In this document: piece by piece, positions 43,473 to 52,912 of the stretch
How the letters are laid out: every line of letters begins with the position of its first letter
Position numbering within the stretch: the first letter of the stretch is position 1
NCBI GenBank assembly: GCA_025453975.1
Contig: JALOPI010000006.1
Coordinates: 29,409 to 93,408, forward strand
Direction: 5' to 3'
Source of the DNA: Syntrophobacteraceae bacterium
GTDB taxonomy: Bacteria > Desulfobacterota > Syntrophobacteria > Syntrophobacterales > Syntrophobacteraceae
Length of the DNA: 64,000 bases
The notes under the pieces: generated by a model
What the model was told of the DNA's origin: nothing
Database searches by the model: none
The model's input: the letters and a program-made list of their open reading frames with translations, nothing else
Program-made: the position numbers and the translations under genes

Positions 43473-44558
43473 ATGAGCGAAGGCGGGAAAGGATCGGAAC
43501 CTTCGCGCGTCCTCATCGCGGATGCATCCATCGCCCGGCAGCTCCTGGAGCGGCTTGTGGTTCCTGCCGCGGTTCTGGGGCTCACCTTCCTTTTCGGAAC
43601 GCTGGGATATCGTGTTATCGGGGCCGGTCGATGGAGCCTCTTCGACTGCGCCTACATGACGAGCATCACCCTGACTTCCGTCGGCTACGGTGAAATCCTC
43701 GATCAGATGGGAACGGGTGCCCGTGCATTCACGATGCTTCTCATGTGGACGGGCATGGGAGTCACGCTCTATGCCATTTCGACGATCACGGCGTTTCTGG
43801 TGGAGGCGGACTTCCGAAGAATCCTCAGGGAGCGGCGGATGGAGAAGAAGATTGGGGCTCTGCGGGGGCATGTCGTCGTTTGCGGCCTCGGCAAGACAGG
43901 ACTGAACATCATCCAGGAGATGCATGCCACCCGACGGCCGTGCGTGGCCATCGATGACAGCTCGGAGAACCTCCAGAAGGCTCAGCAGCGCTTCTCGGGA
44001 CTCTGCTACCTCCTGGGCAATGCCACGGACGAAGATATCCTGCGCCGCGCGGGGATCGAGAAAGCGGACGGCATCGTGGCCGCCCTCAAGAACGACAGCG
44101 ACAATCTCCTGATCACCGTGCAGGCGCGTTACATCAACTCCGGGATCCGGATCGTGGCACGATGCGAGGAGAACAGCCTCGCCGACAAGTTCTACCGGGC
44201 CGGGGCCAACCGGGTGGTCAACCCGGCGTTCATCGGCGGCATGCGTATGGCGAGCGAAATTCTGCGGCCCCACGTGGTCAGCTTTCTGGACCGCATGCTC
44301 CGGGGCCGCGACGGCTCCATTCGGGTGGAGGAGGCCGAGGTTCTGGAGGATTCCCCCTGGGCGGGGCACACGCTTCGGGAGCTGGAGATCCATCGGAAGA
44401 CCGGGCTTCTCGTCATTGCGGTCAAGCATCCGGACCGGGAGGACTTCGAGTACAATCCTCCGGCGGAGGAGATTCTGAGAGCGGGCACCGTCGTCATCGT
44501 CATCGGGAATGCCGAGCAGATGGGCCAGCTGCGGGGGCTCTGCGGCCCGGGCGGATAG
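43473..44558 (+). CDS. Potassium channel subunit with RCK (TrkA-N/TrkA-C) domains
   Basis: This 361-aa membrane protein has two N-terminal transmembrane helices around a pore loop with the K+ filter TLTSVGYGE. An RCK/TrkA-N Rossmann domain (VVCGLGKTGLNI, about 125-240) and TrkA-C domain (about 265-350) bind regulatory nucleotide or Ca2+. This is an MthK/Kch-like ligand-gated channel layout. Upstream in-frame codons to 43383 lack a ribosome binding site. It follows the radical SAM gene by 120 bp. The gene downstream is far away. Confidence 0.9.
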   Translation: MSEGGKGSEPSRVLIADASIARQLLERLVVPAAVLGLTFLFGTLGYRVIGAGRWSLFDCAYMTSITLTSVGYGEILDQMGTGARAFTMLLMWTGMGVTLYAISTITAFLVEADFRRILRERRMEKKIGALRGHVVVCGLGKTGLNIIQEMHATRRPCVAIDDSSENLQKAQQRFSGLCYLLGNATDEDILRRAGIEKADGIVAALKNDSDNLLITVQARYINSGIRIVARCEENSLADKFYRAGANRVVNPAFIGGMRMASEILRPHVVSFLDRMLRGRDGSIRVEEAEVLEDSPWAGHTLRELEIHRKTGLLVIAVKHPDREDFEYNPPAEEILRAGTVVIVIGNAEQMGQLRGLCGPGG

Positions 44559-45148
44559 GTACTTGCCACCGGCCGTGCAAAACGTTCTATTGAGAACGCA
44601 TTGTGCAAAAAATGCCGCATGCACATCAGGCACAATGCCTGTGCGGCGCCCGGGCTGGCCCGGCCTCGCCAGCAGGGGCGCGTGAGCCGGTTATTATTTG
44701 TTTGACAAAGAGGGCAGGCCTCATCTAGCCTGTTTCCCACTTCGCCAAATCAGGGCTTAACCGGCCCTCCTCATGATCGACGGGCCTTTTTCCGGTCGGC
44801 GCGACCGGGGAGCGGTGTGGATCGCCTGCCTGTCTCGATCATTCCGGATGAGCATCCATACCCGACTCAGACGCGCCTACCCCCCGGCCGCGTCGCTTTT
44901 TATCGCAGGATGTGATCCCCTCCGGCTGGCCATTTTCGAGGATGATGTGCTCATCCACCACCGCACCGGGTGTGCGTGAGGCCCCGTGCTCGCGGATGCA
45001 TCAGTGCCCATTCGGCGCTGCGCTGCCCACTGGGCCGTTGACGGCTGTTCATTCCGTGCACCTTGCCGGCACCCGGCGGGGGCATGGAAAAGAGCAGTTC
45101 CCATCGCATTTTCAGCACCACAGGTGATTCAGCAAGGAGACCCAAGTC
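44559..45148. other. 590-bp leader region of the 2-oxoacid oxidoreductase with inverted repeats
   Basis: No gene is supported. Three inverted repeats cluster at its left end: CGTTCT-ATTG-AGAACG (44583-44598), TGTGCA...TGCACA (44602-44625) and CAGGCA-CAA-TGCCTG (44627-44641). A GTGCAAAA direct repeat occurs at 44575 and 44604. A promoter candidate follows at 44702-44731, leaving a leader of roughly 410 nt. The arrangement suggests operator sites, though the binding regulator is unknown. Confidence 0.4.
44702..44731 (+). promoter_or_regulatory. Sigma-70-type promoter ahead of the 2-oxoacid oxidoreductase
   Basis: TTGACA (44702-44707) and TAGCCT (44726-44731) are separated by 18 bp, directly after the inverted-repeat cluster. 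Confidence 0.5.
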
Positions 45149-48100
45149 ATGAGCCAGGACGTTTCTATCGAAATGCTGAGAGACCAGCTGCCATACTATC
45201 AACTGCGCAGAAAGCGGGAGAGCCCCATCCAGCTGAACTGGATGTCGGAATGGGACCGCTTCGACGCTCGACCGCTTTTCTCCTTTGACCTCGGCTCGGT
45301 CGCCCCCGAGGAGCTCGCCGAGATGAGGAAGCGCACCGATTCGCTCCTGGACGGCAATCACGCCGTCCTTTCGGTCCTCACCCGTCTGGTGGACGGCCTC
45401 TGTGGTTACCCCATCACACCCTCCACGCCCGTCGCCGAGGATTTTGCCCGCGCAGCCGCCAATGGCACGCTGAACCTCTTCGGGCATGAGCTCATGTACT
45501 TTCAGCCCAGCGACGAGCTCTCGGCCATCGCCGCCGTCGAGGCCATGTCCTGCCAGGGCGGCCGGTATGTGGACAACACCTCGTCCCAGGGCCTGGTCCT
45601 CAAGACCAAGAACCTGTTTTCCGTCGCCGGCAAGCGGTTGCCCGTCGTCATGACCGTCATGGCCCGGGAGCTGAACAAGGGCTCCCTCAGCATCCACTGT
45701 GGCCACACTGACTTCTACGGGGTTCGCAATGCCGGCTGGGCGCAGCTGGTATCGGCGGACAACCAGGAGCTCCACGATCTGCTGCCCATCGCCTTCAAGG
45801 TGGCCGAGCTCCGGCAGATCATGCTGCCCTGCATGGTGGTCGGGGACGGCTTCATCAAGAGCCACGCCCTGGAGAACATCAAAGAGCTTTCGGACGCATT
45901 CCTGCGTACCTTCGTGGGCCCCCCCAACCGGCTTTACCAGCCGCGCTTCGGCCACAGCACCCTGGTGGGCACGTTCACGGACACGGACCTTTCCATGGAA
46001 GGTCAGGTCTCTCAGGACTTCGCCTACCGCTTCTTCAAAAAGGGCTTCGTGGCGGCCATGAACACCATGAACCAGCTCCTGGGGACCAACCACAAGGTGG
46101 TGGAGTGCTACCGAACCGAGGATGCGGACATGGTGCTCGTCATTCTGGGCTCCGGCGCCGGAGTTCTCAAGGACGTGGTGGACCATTACCGGGAGAGCAG
46201 GGGATGGAAGATCGGCGTGGTGAGGCCGGTCCTCTTCAACCCTCCGTGCTACGAGGAGCTGGCCTACGGGATGCGCAGCGCCAAGGCCGTAACCGTGCTC
46301 GAGCGGACGGCCATGGCCCACAACCAGCTGCTCCTCGCCGATGTGCAGGCGGCCCTGCAGGTTTCCATCCGCGCGGGGCGGGAAGGCCGGGAGGAGCACC
46401 GGACCTACGGTCGGGACGACATGCCGGCGCTGCTTCACGGGGTTTACGGAATCGGCAGCAAGGATTTCAACAAGTATGACGCGGCGGCCGTCATCGAGAA
46501 CATGAAGGCCTGCATGGATCAGCGGCGTGGTGATTTCGTCCGCGATTTCTACTGCGGCATCGAGGGGCCATACACCCTGAAGCCCCAGCCCCTGGCAGGC
46601 TACCAGGAGCGTGAGCTGGGCATGACCTTCATCGGCATCGGTGCCGAGGGCGTCAAGACGGCCCTGGAGACCGCAGCTTATATTTATGCCGAGGACAGCG
46701 GCAACGGGTGCAAATACATCCAGTCGGGTGCCAGGTACGGAGCTGCCCGCAAGGGATCCGCCGTCTTCATGAACCTGCGCATCAGCGACCACCCCATCCG
46801 GAACAGCTCGGAGCTGACCGAGCGCGACGTCCTGGCCTTCTTCAACGAGAAGTTCCTGGTGGAGCAAATCCTGAAGGAATATGTCGGCGGTCTCAACCCT
46901 GGCGGTCTCTTCGTCATCAACACCCCCAGGACGGCCCAGGACCTCATGGCCTCCTTCTCCCCCGAAGTCCAGCACATGATCCGCGAGAAGAACATCCGGC
47001 TTGTGGCCATGGACGCGACCCACGCCGCCCTGGAGCACCTCAAGCGCAATCTCCCCGGCGCCGCCATCGTGGGGCTCATCAATGAGACCATGGGGATTCT
47101 CTCCGCCGAGGATTTTGAAAAACGTTTCAAGAGCCAGCTGGAAAAGAAGATCGGCCGCAAGAAGGGGCAGGCCATCATCGATTCGAATCTGGCCCTCCTG
47201 CGCTACGGAGCGACCGTGGCATCGGCCAATGGAGTCAGTGGAGCTCCTTCGGACGCCGTGGCTCGGTCGGGAGCTTTTGGAGTCACCTGCGCGCCCTATT
47301 TTGTGCCACCCCCGGAGGATTTCAGCCAGCCCTTCCGTTCCGCTGGGTTGCCTTCCTTGCTGACGGACAAGGATGAGCTGGGGACCATCAAGCCCGACAA
47401 CCTCATGGAGAACTACCAGGAGCACTTCTACGAGGAGATGGTCAAGCCCATCTCCGAGGGGCGCAAGGTCCCGTGGGATCATTTCCTGCCCGTCGTGCCG
47501 GCGGGGACGAGCAAGTATCGGGACATGAGCCACATTGGAGCCCAGCTCCCTCTATGGGATCCCGACAAATGCACGGCCTGCGGCACCTGCACCGCCAGCT
47601 GCCCCGATTCGGCCCTGTTCTGCACCATCACGGACCGCCCCGTGACGGACGAGGCCCGGCGGTATTTCAAGACCTTCAAGAAACCGCCCAAAGGCTTCCC
47701 CTGGGAGGCGTTCGCCATGAATCTCAACGTGATTCCCAGCGCTTGCAAGGGCTGTGGGATCTGTGCCCAGGTTTGTCCCACCGATGCCCTCAAGATGGTG
47801 GCCAAGACGGAGATCCGGGAGAACGACCTTCTTCCCGAGCGCTTCAAGGAGTGGGACAACACCCGGGACGCCGCCCGATTCGTGGATCAGATGCCCATCA
47901 TGCAGCAGGTGCTCTTCGTCTTCTCCAAGATGTATCCCGGCAAGCACACCCTATGCCCCGGGTGCAGCGAGGGAACCATCAGCCTCCTGACGTTTTTCGC
48001 CGCTGAATCCCTGCGAAACCATCCCCAGGGGATCGAGACGTTCTACCAGGGCATCAAGGTCCTCTCCGAGAAGAGCCGCCAGCACATCGAGCACATGCTG

Positions 48101-49045
48101 GACCACGGGTTCAACCTGTACACCATCAACTCCACGGGGTGCAGCCAGGTTTCGGAGCTGGTGAACCCCTACAACTCCAGGATGTACCAGTCGGGGCACT
48201 ACGGCTTCGGCACGGCGTCGGCGGCCGCCCTCGGCGCCAAGTTCAGCCTGGACCAGGCCTACCAGAACGGCTACAAGGACGTTCTCACCAAGATCGTCGT
48301 GTTCGCGGGGGACGGGGCCATCTACGACATCGGGAACGGGCCCTTCAACTATGCCTTGGGCGAGAACTTCGACATCACCTGGGTCATTTACAACAACGAA
48401 GGCTACATGAATACGGGAGCCCAGAAGTCGGGCGCCAGCCGGTTCGGCGTGGACCGGTCCACCTCTCCCATCGGGACCGCCACCGCCGGCAAAACCACGC
48501 TCCATCGCCGGATCATCACGCAGGCCATGGGGATCTCCCACGTGTACGCGGCCAAGCTCTCCATCGATAACCCCCGCTATGCCATGAACATCCTGAAGGA
48601 GGCCATCGCCTACAACGGGCCTTCGGTGGTCGAGTTCTTCTCGGCCTGTCCCCAGGGCCAGCAGAGCCCCGACTGGGCCGGTCCCCTCATCTCGAGGATG
48701 ATGGTGGAAGCCAGGAAATGGCAGATCGCCGTGAGGAGGCCGTTCCAGCGCGTGGACATCTCGGCCAACCCCGAGCCCGAGAAGATCTACCCTTCCGAGG
48801 GTAAATCCTTCAAGAAGGGCGTCCAGCGGGATCCGGCCACCTTCTACGACGTGGTGAGCATGCTGGGTCAGTACAATCAGCATATCCAGACCCAGCAGGG
48901 AGACGAGATCCCCGAGATCATCCAGGTCAACGAAACGGTGAGCCTCTTCCGATGGCTCAGGAACCAGTACATGGCGGGGTATCGCGACACGATGCCGTCT
49001 GAAGACGAGGTGGAGCGCATCGTGGCCGAGCGCTACGGGTATTAG
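45149..49045 (+). CDS. Single-chain pyruvate/2-oxoacid:ferredoxin oxidoreductase
   Basis: This 1298-aa fusion decarboxylates a 2-oxoacid, probably pyruvate, to acyl-CoA with ferredoxin as electron acceptor. The order is: N-terminal extension (1-75), alpha pyrimidine-binding domain with GYPITPSTPVAEDFA (about 90-330), domain II (about 340-440), gamma domain (FIGIGAEGVKTALE, about 515-690), and two [4Fe-4S] motifs CTACGTCTASCP (808) and CKGCGICAQVCP (about 866). A TPP beta domain follows with CPGC and GDGAIYDIGNGP (about 1054) and NNEGYMNTG. All cofactor motifs are present. It is about 100 residues longer than typical pyruvate:ferredoxin oxidoreductases and divergent, so substrate may differ. 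AAGGAG precedes the ATG. Confidence 0.9.
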   Translation: MSQDVSIEMLRDQLPYYQLRRKRESPIQLNWMSEWDRFDARPLFSFDLGSVAPEELAEMRKRTDSLLDGNHAVLSVLTRLVDGLCGYPITPSTPVAEDFARAAANGTLNLFGHELMYFQPSDELSAIAAVEAMSCQGGRYVDNTSSQGLVLKTKNLFSVAGKRLPVVMTVMARELNKGSLSIHCGHTDFYGVRNAGWAQLVSADNQELHDLLPIAFKVAELRQIMLPCMVVGDGFIKSHALENIKELSDAFLRTFVGPPNRLYQPRFGHSTLVGTFTDTDLSMEGQVSQDFAYRFFKKGFVAAMNTMNQLLGTNHKVVECYRTEDADMVLVILGSGAGVLKDVVDHYRESRGWKIGVVRPVLFNPPCYEELAYGMRSAKAVTVLERTAMAHNQLLLADVQAALQVSIRAGREGREEHRTYGRDDMPALLHGVYGIGSKDFNKYDAAAVIENMKACMDQRRGDFVRDFYCGIEGPYTLKPQPLAGYQERELGMTFIGIGAEGVKTALETAAYIYAEDSGNGCKYIQSGARYGAARKGSAVFMNLRISDHPIRNSSELTERDVLAFFNEKFLVEQILKEYVGGLNPGGLFVINTPRTAQDLMASFSPEVQHMIREKNIRLVAMDATHAALEHLKRNLPGAAIVGLINETMGILSAEDFEKRFKSQLEKKIGRKKGQAIIDSNLALLRYGATVASANGVSGAPSDAVARSGAFGVTCAPYFVPPPEDFSQPFRSAGLPSLLTDKDELGTIKPDNLMENYQEHFYEEMVKPISEGRKVPWDHFLPVVPAGTSKYRDMSHIGAQLPLWDPDKCTACGTCTASCPDSALFCTITDRPVTDEARRYFKTFKKPPKGFPWEAFAMNLNVIPSACKGCGICAQVCPTDALKMVAKTEIRENDLLPERFKEWDNTRDAARFVDQMPIMQQVLFVFSKMYPGKHTLCPGCSEGTISLLTFFAAESLRNHPQGIETFYQGIKVLSEKSRQHIEHMLDHGFNLYTINSTGCSQVSELVNPYNSRMYQSGHYGFGTASAAALGAKFSLDQAYQNGYKDVLTKIVVFAGDGAIYDIGNGPFNYALGENFDITWVIYNNEGYMNTGAQKSGASRFGVDRSTSPIGTATAGKTTLHRRIITQAMGISHVYAAKLSIDNPRYAMNILKEAIAYNGPSVVEFFSACPQGQQSPDWAGPLISRMMVEARKWQIAVRRPFQRVDISANPEPEKIYPSEGKSFKKGVQRDPATFYDVVSMLGQYNQHIQTQQGDEIPEIIQVNETVSLFRWLRNQYMAGYRDTMPSEDEVERIVAERYGY

Positions 49046-49143
49046 TGAGTGGCTTGAGGCTTGGGATTCAGGGCCGCGGGTCGAGAGTCACGGCCGCGGA
49101 TCGACCAGGGTCGGGCCCGAGCCTGAAGTATTGAGTGGAAAGC

Positions 49144-49171
49144 GAGAGGCGGACCCGCGGGTCCGCCTCTC
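49144..49171. terminator. 28-bp perfect palindrome between convergent genes
   Basis: A perfect GC-rich inverted repeat of 14 bp per arm with no loop to spare lies between the oxidoreductase stop and the stop of the His/Met-rich protein. It probably acts as a bidirectional terminator; there is no adjacent T-run. Confidence 0.5.
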
Positions 49172-49193
49172 CTGCTTACAAGGACGGAAGATC

Positions 49194-49784
49194 TCAGTTC
49201 TGGGTCTCCGGTTTGGTCTGGTCGCCCTGGCCTCCCGAGCCCTGCCCCGTTCCGCCCATCATGGGGCAGTTGGGGTGCATCCCCTTGCCTCCGTGGGCCA
49301 TCTTGCCGTGCTGGCCGCCCTTCCCCATCATGCCGCACATGGCCTGGCGGTGATGCACGTCTCCGAGGCTTTCCCGCATGGCTTTACGCTGGGAGACCAG
49401 CTCGGCCAGCAGGGCCTCCATGGCCGCCGTCTTCTCATTGGGCTTGGCTTTCTTCATGGCGGAGACCATCTCGTCCAGGCGGGCGTCCATGGCCTTCATG
49501 TCCGCCATGGCCTGATCACTCTTCTCCTTCATGGCCATGCACTGCCGCATCCGGCCATGCTGCCCGCCGCCCTGCATGCCGTGCCCGGCGCCGTGCCCAT
49601 CGGCATGAGCGCCTTCCATTTCGTGGCCGTGCTGATGCCCCTGTCCGCGCTGGTGGACGGAATCCGCCTTGGACTCCGTTGCGGCAGGGGCCTCTGACTT
49701 CGCCGCTCCCTGCTGCGCCCAGCACGCCAGCGGAAAAGCCAGGGCTCCCACCAGCGCCATCACCATTCCCAACCTTTTCAGCAT
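49194..49784 (-). CDS. Periplasmic His/Met-rich metal-binding protein
   Basis: This 196-aa protein has a signal peptide (about 1-23, AFPLACWA). A His/Gly/Met-rich region follows (HQHGHEMEGAHADGHGAGHGM, about 50-70). A helical middle with heptad character (MKAMDARLDEMVSAMKKAKPNEKTAAMEALLAE, about 92-125) and a second Cys/His/Met-rich tail with MCGMMGK and NCPMMGG complete it. The composition suggests copper or other soft-metal chelation. The LAC stretch is a poor lipobox. GAGGAG precedes ATG 49784. It lies 129 bp downstream of the nine-haem cytochrome on the same strand. Confidence 0.75.
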   Translation of the reverse strand: MLKRLGMVMALVGALAFPLACWAQQGAAKSEAPAATESKADSVHQRGQGHQHGHEMEGAHADGHGAGHGMQGGGQHGRMRQCMAMKEKSDQAMADMKAMDARLDEMVSAMKKAKPNEKTAAMEALLAELVSQRKAMRESLGDVHHRQAMCGMMGKGGQHGKMAHGGKGMHPNCPMMGGTGQGSGGQGDQTKPETQN

Positions 49785-49913
49785 GGTACTCTCCTCATCT
49801 CGGTCTTCCGGATCGATCTTCAACAGCGTTCACGTCTCGCTCGAGGCACGGGGGGTGCGCTGAACGCATGAGCGCGACTCCCCATCATGATTCTAAGACC
49901 GGATGGCCAGCTT

Positions 49914-52439
49914 TCAACGTCGGAGCGGATTGTCGTGGCAGATGGCGCAGCTCACCTGCCTGCCCGTCGCCAGGCTCACCACCCTGCCCTCGACGCGGAA
50001 GCTCCGCGCCGCCGTCACCCGTGCCAGCACCGTTCCTTCGCCGTTGACACCGTGACATGCCCGGCACTCGTTGGGGGTCGCTTCGGCCAGGTTGGAATGG
50101 TGTCCCGGGCCTTCGACGGAGACCCATCGGTCGTCCCCCACCGCATGGAGCCCATGGGGGCCGCCCAGTCCCAGGGGGACCGTCCCAGCCGTGTGACAGG
50201 TTGTGCATTCGGCGATGGGTCCCACGTGCCCCTGAAGCTGGAGCGCCGCCATGTTGTCGTTGGCGATGAAGGCTCCGCTCGAGGGGAGCACGGGCCATTC
50301 CGCATGGGTGCTCCCATGGCAGGATTCACAGAAAAGACCCGCATGGGCGTCCTTGCTCAGCCGATAGAGGATGTGATTCCCCGTGAGCCTGTCCACGTTC
50401 TCCGCAAACCGGCGATTGGTGGCCACAATGGGCGTCGCCGCGGCGTCGCCGACTCGATAGGCCTGAAGCAGCCGGATGTTGTCGGCTGCTCGAATCACAT
50501 TGGGATCGGTCTGCCCCAGGTTGCTGAAAGCGTCCCCGGTGTGGCAGGATTGGCACTTGGGCTCACTGGCCCAGGGAACGCGCTTGGTGAGATCAAACTG
50601 GCCCGTCGTGGGAAGATCCCGCGAGAAATCATCCCCCACCTGCTGGAGGCTTCCGTGGCAATCCTGGCAGACGAGCCCGCCATTGAACATGGCACCCCGG
50701 AGACACTGGGTCACCCGGCCCGGGTGGCACTGGTAGCAGGACTGGTTGAGCTTTCCCTGAACCAGGGCGTTGATCACCGGCTTGCCGGTCACGGCATTCA
50801 TTCTCCCTGGGTCGTTGGGAGGCGGCATGTCGTTGGGAAACAGGTCCGTGAACCGGGCGTGGAAGGAGTGCAGCACCCGGGAGTTGGTCTGATGGGTCGT
50901 CTGCTGGCGCCCGTTGGGCGTGTCGGCGGGTCCCGCCTGGAGGAGATCCAGGGCCGGTGTGTAATGACAGCGCTGGCAGACCACGGGGGTCGTGGACGCC
51001 AGCGTCACGCGCCCCTGAGCCTCGAAGTGCTTGGCGTCATGCAAACGGACGATATTCATGTCGGCGGCCCACTCGCGGCTCACCTCCAGGGGCAGGGCAC
51101 CGGAAAGGGGCGCCTCGGAAGCCGTCACCACGTCGAACCTTCGGTTGGCCTCGGGACCGCGACGGGATCCCTCGGCGGCGCAGCCGACATCGGCTCCGGG
51201 GATGCAGGCGGCTTCACCGTTGCCCCCGTCGGCGGACGATGTGTGACAGCGGAAGCAGTCGGCCTCGGCCGACACGGGAGCCACGGCGTCCACCGTCGCC
51301 AGCGTGGCTCCGGCCGTCACTCCCAGGGTGTTTCCCGCGGCAGCCCGAGGCTGGACCCGCAAGAGCGGATAAGGGTTCTTTCTTCCCGCGTCATCGAAGG
51401 GCGCGATGGGAATCCCGTCGGCGGCAAACCAGTTCAAATCGACCAGATCGTAACCGAAGGGAAAACCAGAGAAAAACGGCAGGCTCACATCGAATCGGCG
51501 GAAAGGCTGGGGAGCGTTGGTCCCAAAGGGATTCAGCACCCCCGGCATGTTCTGCTGCTCGATGCTCGGAGGGCTGGCGGCCAGATCCGGTACCGGGAGT
51601 CCGATGTCCGTGGCGAGCGGGAAGAGATCCAGGATGCCGGGCGGGTAGAAGGGATCGTAGGCGTCGAACACCAGGAGGTTGCCCGTCGGCCTTGGATTGG
51701 GATCCCAGAAGTTTGTCTTGAAGAGGGTCCGCGGAAACGGTACCTGAAGCGCGGGATCCCTGGCTTGAGACGCCGCCGAATAGTCCACCGAGACATCCGC
51801 ATCGCCGAGAATCCGCGGCAGGGCCTGCGCCGTTCCCTTCTGGATCACCTGGGCGTGCAGCACGTTGAAGGGTGGCAGGATGCTGGCCACGCGGTGATCC
51901 AGGTCGCCGCAGTGCATGCCCAGGTCGTTGGCGGCCACCACCTGGAAGTCCGGGAGCCCCGCGATGGGCTGCTCAGGGACCGAAATCGGCGCGGGCCCGG
52001 CCCCATTGGCGCTCGTCGAATTGATGGAGGGCAGCGCCCTTGGGGGGGCGGCCGCGGTCCTGAAAACGACTCGCGCGCTGCTTCGGACCGGGCGCGGCGC
52101 CCGGCTGTCGGTGACGGTCACCGCGGCGGAAACAAGTCGCCCCGGGCTGAAGGCCGCGCTCACCAGATTCTGGGCGAGGCTCGACTGGGTGGTGATGCTG
52201 GCCGGTGTCCCCCGGGGAAACCTCCAGGTGTAGGTGAATGGGGGGGTCCCGTTTTCGACGGTGGCGATGAAATCCACCGGACTCGCCGCCGTCGATCTAG
52301 GCTGAGGAGCCGTGATCCGCGCACGCATGCGGGGCACCCGCGGGCGCTGAGCTTCAGCAGCCTGCGCGCTCCACAGGACGACGGCCGCCCCCAACATCAG
52401 GCAGGCCGCACAAGCTCGGGTTCGTGACTGTTGCTTCAT
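49914..52439 (-). CDS. Nine-haem periplasmic cytochrome c with N-terminal Ig-like domain
   Basis: This 841-aa exported protein has a signal peptide (1-30, AQAAEA) and a PKD/Ig-like domain (about 45-140, with PPFTYTWRFPRG). A segment AANDLGMHCGDLDHRVASILPP (about 170-190) is of a kind I recall from other deltaproteobacterial multihaem proteins. Nine CXXCH haem sites follow, all in the C-terminal half: CFRCH, CQRCH, CYQCH, CQDCH, CQSCH, CESCH, CTTCH, CRACH and CAICH. It likely carries electrons in the periplasm. The reductive partner is unknown. GGGAGG is 9 nt before ATG 52439, which fixes the start. No cytochrome maturation gene is nearby. Confidence 0.9.
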   Translation of the reverse strand: MKQQSRTRACAACLMLGAAVVLWSAQAAEAQRPRVPRMRARITAPQPRSTAASPVDFIATVENGTPPFTYTWRFPRGTPASITTQSSLAQNLVSAAFSPGRLVSAAVTVTDSRAPRPVRSSARVVFRTAAAPPRALPSINSTSANGAGPAPISVPEQPIAGLPDFQVVAANDLGMHCGDLDHRVASILPPFNVLHAQVIQKGTAQALPRILGDADVSVDYSAASQARDPALQVPFPRTLFKTNFWDPNPRPTGNLLVFDAYDPFYPPGILDLFPLATDIGLPVPDLAASPPSIEQQNMPGVLNPFGTNAPQPFRRFDVSLPFFSGFPFGYDLVDLNWFAADGIPIAPFDDAGRKNPYPLLRVQPRAAAGNTLGVTAGATLATVDAVAPVSAEADCFRCHTSSADGGNGEAACIPGADVGCAAEGSRRGPEANRRFDVVTASEAPLSGALPLEVSREWAADMNIVRLHDAKHFEAQGRVTLASTTPVVCQRCHYTPALDLLQAGPADTPNGRQQTTHQTNSRVLHSFHARFTDLFPNDMPPPNDPGRMNAVTGKPVINALVQGKLNQSCYQCHPGRVTQCLRGAMFNGGLVCQDCHGSLQQVGDDFSRDLPTTGQFDLTKRVPWASEPKCQSCHTGDAFSNLGQTDPNVIRAADNIRLLQAYRVGDAAATPIVATNRRFAENVDRLTGNHILYRLSKDAHAGLFCESCHGSTHAEWPVLPSSGAFIANDNMAALQLQGHVGPIAECTTCHTAGTVPLGLGGPHGLHAVGDDRWVSVEGPGHHSNLAEATPNECRACHGVNGEGTVLARVTAARSFRVEGRVVSLATGRQVSCAICHDNPLRR

Positions 52440-52678
52440 GGCCTTCCACCTCCCTGCGAGATTCATCCCGATACCAGCGTTCCGGCGGAGATCTCCCCCG
52501 GTTCCTTTATGAATACACCGGGACCTGCAACAGGGTCACCGGATGCGACCTGTTGTTTTCGGTCGACAGAAGCGAGGCTTGGGTATTAACTGGTGGAAGT
52601 GCGGTGGAAGACCACTCAGCCAAGGCGAAGGAAAGGATCGGTCGGCGGAGCCGAGCGGGACGCGAGAGGAGATGTGCC

Positions 52679-52888
52679 ATGTCCAAAAAGGGGGCCTTGC
52701 TACAGGTGATTCTGGTGGTCTTGCTCCTGGCTTACAGCACGCTCCAGTTCTACAGGGGACGCTTTGATCTGGGGTTTTCCATCCTGCCCCTTCTCATGCT
52801 TTATTACGTCTTCGTCATCGGCAGATCGAGGCGGCTCTCCCGGACGGACCAGGATGAGCCCAACGGAGACAGCCGCCCGGAAGTCTGA
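52679..52888 (+). CDS. Small two-helix membrane protein
   Basis: This 69-aa protein has hydrophobic segments at about 7-22 (LLQVILVVLLLAY) and 30-48 (FSILPLLMLYYVFVIG), with a basic then acidic C-terminal tail. GAGGAG is 7 nt before ATG 52679, which supports the start. It is convergent with secF (stop codons 24 bp apart). It is not a recognised family. It could assist a membrane complex, but no evidence links it to Sec. Confidence 0.6.
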   Translation: MSKKGALLQVILVVLLLAYSTLQFYRGRFDLGFSILPLLMLYYVFVIGRSRRLSRTDQDEPNGDSRPEV

Positions 52889-52912
52889 GGGGCTCCGACC
52901 CCGGATCCTCCT

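Noticed and set aside
42171..44633. 820-codon minus-strand frame across the radical SAM and K+ channel genes
   Set aside because: Overlaps two genes with full motifs on the other strand; product has no domain character.
44951..47533. 860-codon minus-strand frame opposite the oxidoreductase
   Set aside because: Shadow of the oxidoreductase coding sequence.
49887..52427. 846-codon plus-strand frame opposite the nine-haem cytochrome
   Set aside because: The cytochrome frame has signal peptide and nine CXXCH; the opposite frame has neither.
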